DNA of 31,511 nt from JALHVH01 sp964585685. GTDB taxonomy: Bacteria; Acidobacteriota; Aminicenantia; Aminicenantales; Saccharicenantaceae. Under the pieces are notes generated by a model. The model did not search any database. It was given only the letters and a program-made list of their open reading frames with translations, and was not told the DNA's origin. The position numbers and the translations under genes were made by a program. Positions 9,581 through 16,465 of this stretch are shown here, piece after piece (position 1 is the stretch's first letter; each line of letters opens with the position of its first letter). The stretch is from contig CAZPEP010000056.1 of the NCBI GenBank assembly GCA_964585685.1, positions 1 through 31,511 of the forward strand. Direction: 5' to 3'.

Positions 9581-9821
9581 TTATTATGGCGATATCAACA
9601 GATGCCCAAGATTTGTGCGGCGTAGAAATCCACAAAGCGTGAAAAACGAGAACATATTGATGATAAAAGGATTAGGAGAGAAATCCAAATGGCGTCGCAT
9701 AAGTATTATTATGTCAACTAGCAATGAAAAAGTTATGGAGCCCGGCAAATACGGGCCAGTACCCGCTAAGAGTATGCTAACCAGTTGATATAGAATGAAT
9801 TAAATAAATAATGGATTTCCG
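9581..9821. other. AT-rich gap between the rho terminator and the parB 3' end; possible 42-codon ORF
   Basis: This 241-base stretch is much richer in A and T than the flanking genes. It holds one small open frame, ATG 9660 to TGA 9788 on the plus strand (42 residues, containing MEPGKYGPVPAK), with no clear ribosome binding site and no recognised relative. The same frame is open back to about 9570 without another good start. A small CCCG/CGGG hairpin lies near 9741-9755. I see no RNA gene or mobile element end here. Confidence 0.3.
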
Positions 9822-10628
9822 TTAGCTTTTTACGAACAACTGTTCCCTGAGCTTCTTCAGTATGTCCTCGAGGGTGTCGATGATTTCCTGGCGGCCGACC
9901 ATCTGCTTCTTGAATTCGAGCCGCATGCGGAACTTGTCGTTCCCTTCGGGGACATAATTATAGACATAATACTTTTGTTTCTTGATCTTGCCCTTGAGGA
10001 GCTTGGACAGGTCCCGAGTATCCTCCCGAGTCAGCCGTCGCTCGACGATCTTCTGGGCGAACGTCATCATGTCGTCCTCGGTCTTCTGGCGGGCGATTTC
10101 TATGATCGTGCTCCGGCTGAAGACACCAGAAGCCTTGATGATCTGCCGGACGGCGTCCGGGATCTTGGATAAGGATAGGATCTCGGTGATCGTCGAGCGG
10201 GCCTTCCCGATCTTCTCAGATACCTCCTGATGGTTGAAGTTATAGAGATCGATCAGGGCGTTCAGCCCGTCGGCTTCCTCGAAGGCATCGAGGTCCTTGC
10301 GCTGGAGGTTCTCGATCAGAGCGATCTCCATGGCCTCGTTCTCGGAGACGTCGAACTCAATGCACGGGAGTTCCTTCAAGCCCACGTTCTTTGAGGCGAT
10401 AAATCGCCGCTCGCCGGCGATGATCTCAAAGCGGTTGCCCAAGGATCGGACGAGGATGGGCTCGAGGACGCCCTTACTCCGGATCGAGTCCATGAGCTCT
10501 TGGATGTTCCCCAGTTCGCTCCGTGCCTGATGGCGATTCGGGTCGATCTTCTCGATCGGGATCATCCGGATCCGCGGCCCTAGCGTACGCGAGGAGATCA
10601 GATCCACAAAATGGTCGTCATGCCTCAT
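9822..10628 (-). CDS. parB: ParB-family chromosome/plasmid partitioning protein
   Basis: ParB proteins are CTP-dependent DNA clamps that load at parS sites and work with ParA. The 268-residue product begins MRHDDHFVDL at 10628. The frame extends further upstream but would overlap parA extensively, so this start, 28 bases after the parA stop, is preferred. Visible are the ParB/Srx N-domain (IPIEKIDPNRHQAR, residues about 25-110), the CTP-binding AGERRFIAS motif, the ENLQRKDLDAFEEA block, and a helix-turn-helix (NHQEVSEKIGKARSTITEIL). The C-terminal about 60 residues, rich in Lys, Tyr and aromatic residues, are not the usual dimerisation domain I would recognise. It probably acts in chromosome segregation or as a related nucleoid factor. 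Confidence 0.9.
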   Translation of the reverse strand: MRHDDHFVDLISSRTLGPRIRMIPIEKIDPNRHQARSELGNIQELMDSIRSKGVLEPILVRSLGNRFEIIAGERRFIASKNVGLKELPCIEFDVSENEAMEIALIENLQRKDLDAFEEADGLNALIDLYNFNHQEVSEKIGKARSTITEILSLSKIPDAVRQIIKASGVFSRSTIIEIARQKTEDDMMTFAQKIVERRLTREDTRDLSKLLKGKIKKQKYYVYNYVPEGNDKFRMRLEFKKQMVGRQEIIDTLEDILKKLREQLFVKS

Positions 10629-10656
10629 GCCTATGGTTTCAGGGAGCCCTGAACGC

Positions 10657-11421
10657 TTAATTTTTTGCACGTTCGATAATCTCCTCGGCGACTTTTTTAT
10701 ATTGGACGGCACCCACGGAATCCGGCGCGTAGGTGAAGATCGATTCCTTGTAGGCGGGGCTTTCTTCGAGCTTGACGCTCTTAGATATATAAGTCTCGAA
10801 CATCTTGTCCCCGAAGACCTTTTGGATCCTCTCGACGACGTCCTTAGCCAGGTTGGTCCGCTTGTCGTGGAGTGTGATGAGAACCCCAATGATCTGGAGA
10901 CCGGGGTTGGCTATCTTGCGGACCTTATCGATCGTCTCCAGAAGGTCGTCGGTCCCCTCGAGGCAGAGATACGAGGATTGGATGGGGATCAGGATATGGG
11001 ACGCGGCGACAAGGGCGTTCAAGGTTGTCAGGCCGAGCGTTGGGGGCGTGTCGATGAAAATGAAATCGTACTTGGATTTGACCGGCTCCAGGACATCCTT
11101 TAAACGATAGTGGCCGTCGAACTCGCCCAGGAGCGAAGGCTCCAGCTTGGCCATGGAGATCTTGGCGATGGCCACGTCGAGCCCGGGGACGTTGGATCGG
11201 ACGATGATGTCATCGATCTTCTCGTTGCGGTTCATCAGGACGTCGTAAAGCGACTTCTCGTATTTGGAGGTTCCGGAGGTCACGGAGATCGTGCTGTGGG
11301 CTTGGGGATCGGTATCGACGAGTAGGACCTTCTTCCCCATCAAGGCCAAAGCTGCGGTCACATTGACGGACGTCGTCGTCTTCCCGACCCCGCCTTTCTG
11401 ATTGGTAATGGCAATAATCAA
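10657..11421 (-). CDS. parA: ParA/Soj-family partitioning ATPase
   Basis: ParA is a deviant Walker-type ATPase that moves ParB-parS complexes over the nucleoid. The protein carries the P-loop QKGGVGKTTTS, the A' motif LLVDTDPQAHST, and Walker B FIFIDTPPTLGL followed by TLNALVAASHILIPIQ. This is the normal order for a short Soj-type ParA without an N-terminal DNA-binding domain. I place the start at the TTG at 11421: GGGAGGAG lies four bases upstream and the protein then begins IIAITNQKGG, as in most relatives. The alternative ATG at 11451 has no ribosome binding site and lies only about seven bases past the predicted transcription start. With TTG the product is 254 residues, with ATG 264. parB follows 28 bases downstream. 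Confidence 0.92.
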   Translation of the reverse strand: MIIAITNQKGGVGKTTTSVNVTAALALMGKKVLLVDTDPQAHSTISVTSGTSKYEKSLYDVLMNRNEKIDDIIVRSNVPGLDVAIAKISMAKLEPSLLGEFDGHYRLKDVLEPVKSKYDFIFIDTPPTLGLTTLNALVAASHILIPIQSSYLCLEGTDDLLETIDKVRKIANPGLQIIGVLITLHDKRTNLAKDVVERIQKVFGDKMFETYISKSVKLEESPAYKESIFTYAPDSVGAVQYKKVAEEIIERAKN

Positions 11422-11465
11422 CGGACTCCTCCCGGTGCGCTTTGTATTCATAGATCGATGGTTCT

Positions 11466-11494
11466 TTTATATAGGAAGAATCGCAAAAAATCAA
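11466..11494 (-). promoter_or_regulatory. Promoter of parA-parB
   Basis: On the minus strand TTGATT (plus 11489-11494) and TATAAA (plus 11466-11471) are separated by exactly 17 bases. Transcription would start near 11458, giving a leader of about 37 bases before the TTG start at 11421. The box sequences and spacing are good. Confidence 0.6.
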
Positions 11495-11517
11495 TCGATA
11501 TTATTTGTTGTTTGATG

Positions 11518-11541
11518 AAAATGTCGGCGTGCCGACATTTT
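11518..11541. repeat. 24-bp near-perfect palindrome upstream of parA (operator, parS-like site or terminator)
   Basis: AAAATGTCGGC (11518-11528) and GCCGACATTTT (11531-11541) are perfect inverted repeats around GT. Its TGT...ACA ends and 16-bp core length recall ParB-binding parS sites, but the core differs from the common TGTTTCACGTGAAACA. On the plus strand it could also fold as a 10-bp hairpin followed by Ts. It lies about 25 bases upstream of the parA -35 box. Confidence 0.55.
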
Positions 11542-11544
11542 TTA

Positions 11545-11569
11545 TATGTTATAGATAACAAATAACATA
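11545..11569. repeat. AT-rich nested inverted repeat upstream of parA
   Basis: TATGTTAT (11545-11552) and ATAACATA (11562-11569) form eight-base inverted arms. The inner part contains GTTAT-AG-ATAAC. It directly adjoins the 24-bp palindrome and could be a second protein-binding site controlling parAB. Confidence 0.4.
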
Positions 11570-11818
11570 AATAGATCTTAATGAGACCATAAACACGGTT
11601 GTGATAGCGGAGATGAAAATGGGGCGAGCTTCTCGTAAAGACGTTATCCAACAAGATGATGCAATCCAAGCCAACGATAAGAGAGCTAAATAATAGAAAA
11701 TAAACAAGATATAAAATATTATAAGTAGTTGAAAATAAACACTATAGATGTTTAGGCATACGCCTGAGCGTTGCCATTCTTAGCCGACGTGCGGAACATG
11801 GACCTAATCTGAAGCCCA
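11570..11818. other. AT-rich intergenic stretch upstream of parA with a possible 26-codon ORF
   Basis: This stretch has unusually high A+T. It contains a small plus-strand frame, ATG 11613 to TAA 11693, encoding 26 hydrophilic residues (MKMGRASRKDVIQ...), preceded by GCGGAG only one base before the ATG. A second ATG at 11619 would give better spacing. It also has one weak DnaA-box-like TTATCCAAC at 11645-11653. A single imperfect box does not make an origin. No other gene is seen. Confidence 0.25.
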
Positions 11819-14800
11819 TCAGAGAGCGATTGCGGCGATAGATGGGAAAGGTTTCAGGCCCAATTCGACGAAGACCTTGTTGAGCTTCGGGACCTCGGTG
11901 GCGATGAGGGCGTTGAGCTCGCCGACGGAATCGTCGAGGACGCGGCTAAGATCGGCGATCTCAGCGATATCGGTCGTCGAAGGAACGGAAGGAAAGCCGG
12001 AAATCCCGGTGCCGAGGGTCGTCAATCGTATGGAGACCGAGCCGCCGCGAAGGGCGGAATCGAGGGAGCCCTGCGTAGGCAAAAAATCGCCCGGCACGAT
12101 GCGGTTCTCGATACGGGAAAGGATCTCGAGGAAGGGTGCGAGAGCCGTGCGCAAGGGGACGGCCCTCTCCCCCCCCATCTTAGCGAGCTCGGGCAGGATG
12201 GAATCGATATGCCTACGAACGTTTTTGGCGGCGGTAATGGCTAGTCCCAGCTTCCTGGAAGCTTTGAGGACGTCCCCGACGGCCCTGTAATGGGCTGCCC
12301 AGGCGTCCGTGGAAAGTGCTCCGGCGCGCAGGTCGTGGGCAACCTCGAAATCGCTCCTATGGACCGTTCCTCCCACGGAGATCTCCGCCGTGTACTTCCC
12401 GGGGGGGGCGATGGGCATGGCCCCAAAAAAGGCCGAGTATTTCTTCCCGTCCGACGCTTCGGGAACGAACTGGAGATTCCAGACAGCCCTTTGGAGGCCG
12501 GCCTTGGGGTCCATCTCCAGTTCGGTGAAGGTCTTGCCCGAGGCATCCTTGACGGTGACACGGAGCTTTTCCTTGAGTTCAGCCTTGATCCAGGCCGTAA
12601 CATGCGCCCCGACCGCGGGGTTCTTCCCCAGGAATCCGGGCTTGATGAAAGGTTCGCCCCTGAGGGACGTCCAGAGGAATACCGCCGGCCGTGCGCTGAA
12701 GAGGTGGAAGTCCGAGAGCAGCACGTCCTCCGACATCTCCCGGAGGAAGGAGATATCGTCCAGAACCCAGATCCCCCGGCCGTGGGTCCCGATGATGAGG
12801 TCGCGCTCCCTGGGGTGGATGGCGATGTCATGGACCGCGACCGTGGGTAGGTTATTCCTGAGGGAGAACCAGCTTCGACCTCCGTCGAGCGACGCGTGGA
12901 CGCCGAACTCGGTCCCCGCAAAGAGCAGGTTCCGGTTCCCGGGGTCCTCCCTGATGACATGGACCCAACCGAAGGGCAAGCCGTTCGCGAGAGACCTCCA
13001 GGTCTTCCCGAAATCCGTCGTCCCGTAGATATAGGTCCGGTTATCGTCGGTCCGGTGACCGTCGAAGGACGCGAAGGCCGTTCCGGCATCGAAATGGGAG
13101 GCTTCCACCCGTGAGCACCAGGTGTGCTTCGGCAGTCCCTGGATCGCCGGGGCCACGTTTCTCCACGTCCTTCCGCCGTCGCGGGTCACTTGGAGGTTCC
13201 CGTCGTCGGTGCCGCACCAGAGGACGGACCCGTCGACCGGCGACTCGGAGATCGTGACGATCGTACAATGGACCTCGGCGCCGCTGTTCTCCCGGGAGAT
13301 GGGCCCGCCGGAGTCTTTCTGCTTCTCTGGATCGTCGGTCGTCAGGTCGGGGCCGACGGTCTCCCAGGAATCCCCTTTGTCCACGGATCTGAAGAGGAAA
13401 TTCCCGCCGCAATAGATGGTCTTCGGGTCGTGGGCAGAGACGAGGACCGGCGAACTCCAGTTGAACCTGTAGGGCCGGTCTTTCATGGCTGCGGAAGGCC
13501 GGATGGTCTTCCCACGCCCGATCCTCCCGTCGTACCGCTGCAAGCCGTTCATCTGGGAATTCGAATAAAGGGTGGCGGGATCGTTGGGGTCGGGCCGGAC
13601 AAAGAAGCCGTCTCCCCCGCCGACCATGACCCAGTCCTCGTTGGTGATCCCTCTCGGGTCGAGGGAGGCACTCGGGCCGCCCCAGGTCCCGTTGTCTTGG
13701 AGGCCACAGTAGACGCGGTAAGGCGTGTCCATGTCGAAGCCCACCTGGTAGACCTCGGCGGCGTCGATGCTCTGGACCGCCTGCCACGTCTTCCCCCCGT
13801 CGCGGGAGATGTCGATCCCGCCGTCGTTGCCGTCGATGAGGTGGGCCGGGTCCGACGGGTCGATCCAGAATCCGTGGTGGTCCGGGTGGGTGCCCGTCCC
13901 GATGGGCCGGAACTTCTGGCCGCCGTCGTTCGACACGAAGAGGCCCGTCGAAAGGACATAGACGGTTTTGTCGTCCGTGGGGTCCACGTGGATTTGGCTG
14001 TAATAGAACGGCCGCGAGTTGACCCGCCGGAACGTGGGGGCGTCACAAGCTCGTTTCCAGGAGTCCCCGAAGTCCTCCGACCGCCAGATCCCGCCGTCGG
14101 CGTGCTCGATGAGGGCATAGACGACGCCCGGCTTGCTCCGGGCCACGGCTAGCCCGATACGGCCAATGATCCCCACGGGCAGGTCCTTCGTTAGGCGCTC
14201 CCAGGTCACCCCGCCGTCCCGGGAACGGTAGATCCCGCTTCCCGGCCCGCCCCCCGTATAGAGGTAGGGCAGTCGACGGTGCTCGTAGGCTGCCGCGTAA
14301 ACAACAAGCGAATTCGAGGGATCTTGGGCGATATCCGCAATTCCTGTATTATCATTGACATACAATGTTTTCGTCCAGCTTTTGCCGCCGTCGACGGTCC
14401 GGAAGACGCCCCGTTCCGGATTAGGCCCCCAGAGGTGGCCCATGGCGGCGACGAGGACGGTGTTGGGGTCTCCCTTGTTGACGAGGATGCGGGCGACGTG
14501 CCGCGTTTCCCGGAGCCCCATGTTCGTCCAGGTCTTCCCCGCGTCGGTCGACTTGTAGACCCCGTCGCCGATCGTGACGCTGTTGCGGCAGGTGGCCTCC
14601 CCCGTCCCGACCCAGACGATGGACGGGTCGGACGGGGCGACGGTGACGTCCCCGACGGAGACGGTTGATTCCTTGAAGAAGACGGGCGACCAGGTCGTGC
14701 CATGATTCTCGGATTTCCAGACCCCGCTCGGCCCGACGGCCGCATAAATGGTGCCGGGCTGGATTTCGGGGACGTCGATATCCACCGTCCGCCCCCCCAT

Positions 14801-14962
14801 GATCGCGGGTCCCAGAGGTCGCCAGAGGAACTTGTCGAACAGCCCCGCAGTCCTGTCCGCACTCTGGCCCGCCGCCGGGACGGCCGCGGCAAAGGACACC
14901 CCGGTTGCAAACAGGAGCGCAAGCGCCGAGCGAAAGGACACGGTGGGTCTCGAAGAGAACAT
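11819..14962 (-). CDS. Large secreted sortilin/BNR (Asp-box) beta-propeller protein
   Basis: The 1047-residue protein starts at the ATG 14962, after GGGAGGAGG. A GTG 30 bases upstream is less likely. A signal peptide follows (SALALLFATGVSFAAAVPAAGQ). Residues about 30-760 contain at least ten Asp-box repeats of the S-x-D-x-G-x-x-W type, for example STDAGKTW, TVDGGKSW, SRDGGVTW, SEDFGDSW, SRDGGKTW, TRDGGRTW and SLDGGRSW. This is the pattern of VPS10/sortilin-like and xyloglucanase-like propellers. The C-terminal quarter has an Ig/FlgD-like segment (DASGKTFTELEMDPKAGLQRAVWNLQF) and then a helical tail. Such proteins are often labelled glycosyl hydrolase, but no catalytic residues can be assigned here. 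It is probably a secreted or cell-surface binding or sugar-active protein. It is transcribed in the same direction as pmbA and tldD but has its own candidate promoter. Confidence 0.85.
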   Translation of the reverse strand: MFSSRPTVSFRSALALLFATGVSFAAAVPAAGQSADRTAGLFDKFLWRPLGPAIMGGRTVDIDVPEIQPGTIYAAVGPSGVWKSENHGTTWSPVFFKESTVSVGDVTVAPSDPSIVWVGTGEATCRNSVTIGDGVYKSTDAGKTWTNMGLRETRHVARILVNKGDPNTVLVAAMGHLWGPNPERGVFRTVDGGKSWTKTLYVNDNTGIADIAQDPSNSLVVYAAAYEHRRLPYLYTGGGPGSGIYRSRDGGVTWERLTKDLPVGIIGRIGLAVARSKPGVVYALIEHADGGIWRSEDFGDSWKRACDAPTFRRVNSRPFYYSQIHVDPTDDKTVYVLSTGLFVSNDGGQKFRPIGTGTHPDHHGFWIDPSDPAHLIDGNDGGIDISRDGGKTWQAVQSIDAAEVYQVGFDMDTPYRVYCGLQDNGTWGGPSASLDPRGITNEDWVMVGGGDGFFVRPDPNDPATLYSNSQMNGLQRYDGRIGRGKTIRPSAAMKDRPYRFNWSSPVLVSAHDPKTIYCGGNFLFRSVDKGDSWETVGPDLTTDDPEKQKDSGGPISRENSGAEVHCTIVTISESPVDGSVLWCGTDDGNLQVTRDGGRTWRNVAPAIQGLPKHTWCSRVEASHFDAGTAFASFDGHRTDDNRTYIYGTTDFGKTWRSLANGLPFGWVHVIREDPGNRNLLFAGTEFGVHASLDGGRSWFSLRNNLPTVAVHDIAIHPRERDLIIGTHGRGIWVLDDISFLREMSEDVLLSDFHLFSARPAVFLWTSLRGEPFIKPGFLGKNPAVGAHVTAWIKAELKEKLRVTVKDASGKTFTELEMDPKAGLQRAVWNLQFVPEASDGKKYSAFFGAMPIAPPGKYTAEISVGGTVHRSDFEVAHDLRAGALSTDAWAAHYRAVGDVLKASRKLGLAITAAKNVRRHIDSILPELAKMGGERAVPLRTALAPFLEILSRIENRIVPGDFLPTQGSLDSALRGGSVSIRLTTLGTGISGFPSVPSTTDIAEIADLSRVLDDSVGELNALIATEVPKLNKVFVELGLKPFPSIAAIAL

Positions 14963-15002
14963 GGAAAACCTCCTCCCTCGTTTCTTTTGCACGAACCGAT
15001 CA

Positions 15003-15035
15003 TGTCATTATATGACACGTCTTCCGGAAAAAACC
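15003..15035 (-). promoter_or_regulatory. Candidate promoter with -10 box inside a palindrome, upstream of the propeller gene
   Basis: On the minus strand a perfect TATAAT (plus 15007-15012) lies inside the inverted repeat TGTCAT-TAT-ATGACA (15003-15017). The -35 region 17 bases upstream (GGTTTT) is poor, as expected for an activated or palindrome-controlled promoter. The start point near 15000 leaves a leader of about 38 bases before the ATG at 14962. The rest of the 14963-15101 gap shows nothing else. Confidence 0.45.
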
Positions 15036-15101
15036 AGTTCTGGAGGAAGCGGAAGGGCGGACAGGGCGTACAGACGATCCGGGCGGATCGACAGGTCCCG
15101 G

Positions 15102-16439
15102 TCAGTCCCCGCCGATTTGCATCAGGCTGACACGGAAGGTCGGCGCTGTCAGGGCCCTGTCGAGATCAAGGTCGTCGGCGATCATATCGATGCCATTGAG
15201 CATCTCTTGGGCGGCGGCCGCAATGGTTAGCCCCTTGACCGGGAAGGCGACCTTTCCGTCCTCGATCCAGAAGCCCTCGGCGCCGCCGCTGAAGTTCCCG
15301 TTAACGGGGTTGATGCCGTAGCCCGTGACCTCGGTGAGCAGGAGGCCGCGAGCCGTGGCCTTGATGAGGTCCTCGCGCTTCGCCGTCCCGGCGGCCATAG
15401 TGAAATTGTGGGGGCCGATCCCGGGCAGGCTTGTGAATCCGGCGCGGGACGCGTTCCCCGTGCTGCGCACGCCCGCTCGCTTTGCGACGATGGTGTTGTA
15501 CATGAATCCCGCGAGGACGCCCTTGTCCACGATGATCCTTTTTTCCGTGGGGACGCCTTCCCCATCAAACGGCTTGCTGGCCGGGCCCTTCGGACGCGTG
15601 CCGTCGTCGACGAGAGTCACGAGTTCGGACGCGATCTTCTGACCAAGGCACTTGCCCAGGAAGCTCGCTCCCTGAAGCACGGATTCGCCGTTGACGGCCC
15701 TCAGGATCCCGCCGAGGACGGCATAGGCGACGTCCGTATCGAAGATCACAGCCGCCTTCTGAGTCTTTACGGGCCGCGGATCGAGCATCTCGACCGCTTT
15801 CCGGGCGGCCACGGCGGCGATCTCTTCGGCCGATTTGAGGTCGGCGTAAAAACGGCGACCGCAAAACTCGCTGCCCGAGGACTTCTGCTCGCCCTTTTCC
15901 GCGACGACGGAAACGCCGAAGGAACAGGACGAAGACCTGGCGTTTTTGATGAGGCCGTGCGAGTTAGCCAGGACGATCTCCCCCTCTCCTTCCCCGTAGC
16001 CGGCGCCGGCGCTTTTCGTGATCCGCGGATCCGTCAGGGCGAGCTTCTCGACCTTCTTGGCCAACTCGATCTTTGCGTCCATCGGGATCCCGGCGATCGC
16101 GGGGTCGTAAAGCCCCTCGACGACGGTCATCTCCTTGTTCTCGGGGAGGACGTTCGCCTCGTCCGCCGTCGAGATCCGGGCGAAATCGACGGCCCGGGCG
16201 ACGGCGTCGTCCAGGGCTTTCTCGCCGAGATCGTTGGAGCTCGAGAAGGCCATCCGGCCTTTGACGAAGACCCGGAAGCCGGCGCCAAAGCCGGACGCTT
16301 CCTGGATGGTCTCGATCTCGCCGTTGCGCACCTCGATGCTCAGGTTACGGCCGGTTTCCAGGTAGACCTCGGCCCCGTCGGCGCCCTTTTTCAGGCATAT
16401 CTTTACGAGCCGTTCCGCCAGCGCTTTATAGTCCGTCAT
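15102..16439 (-). CDS. pmbA: PmbA/TldE-family metalloprotease subunit
   Basis: TldD and TldE (PmbA) form a heterodimeric peptidase. In TldE the zinc-binding motif is absent and the subunit shapes the active-site tunnel. The 445-residue product matches the TldE pattern: KKGADGAEVYLE near the start, RNGEIETIQEASGFGAGFRVFVKGRMAFSSS-type strand order, and GFTSLPGIGPHNFTMAAG and GINPVNGNFSGGAEGFWIEDGKV near the end. There is no HExxxH and no signal peptide. The start at 16439 follows AAGGAGACG. The gene lies 26 bases downstream of tldD and is evidently cotranscribed with it. Its product would normally be cytoplasmic, unlike its Tat-tagged partner. Confidence 0.93.
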   Translation of the reverse strand: MTDYKALAERLVKICLKKGADGAEVYLETGRNLSIEVRNGEIETIQEASGFGAGFRVFVKGRMAFSSSNDLGEKALDDAVARAVDFARISTADEANVLPENKEMTVVEGLYDPAIAGIPMDAKIELAKKVEKLALTDPRITKSAGAGYGEGEGEIVLANSHGLIKNARSSSCSFGVSVVAEKGEQKSSGSEFCGRRFYADLKSAEEIAAVAARKAVEMLDPRPVKTQKAAVIFDTDVAYAVLGGILRAVNGESVLQGASFLGKCLGQKIASELVTLVDDGTRPKGPASKPFDGEGVPTEKRIIVDKGVLAGFMYNTIVAKRAGVRSTGNASRAGFTSLPGIGPHNFTMAAGTAKREDLIKATARGLLLTEVTGYGINPVNGNFSGGAEGFWIEDGKVAFPVKGLTIAAAAQEMLNGIDMIADDLDLDRALTAPTFRVSLMQIGGD

Positions 16440-16465
16440 GATCGTCTCCTTGGTCTTCTTCCGCC

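Noticed and set aside
11645..11653. DnaA-box-like TTATCCAAC near parA, suggesting a replication origin
   Set aside because: It is a single site with two mismatches. There is no cluster of boxes and no dnaA, dnaN or gid gene nearby.
11448..11669. Minus-strand frame of 73 codons upstream of parA
   Set aside because: It overlaps the parA promoter and both palindromes, and its Ile/Tyr/Phe/Leu-rich composition simply reflects AT-rich DNA.
13124..14152. Plus-strand frame of 342 codons inside the propeller gene
   Set aside because: It is the antisense shadow of the Asp-box protein, whose repeats are unmistakable on the minus strand.
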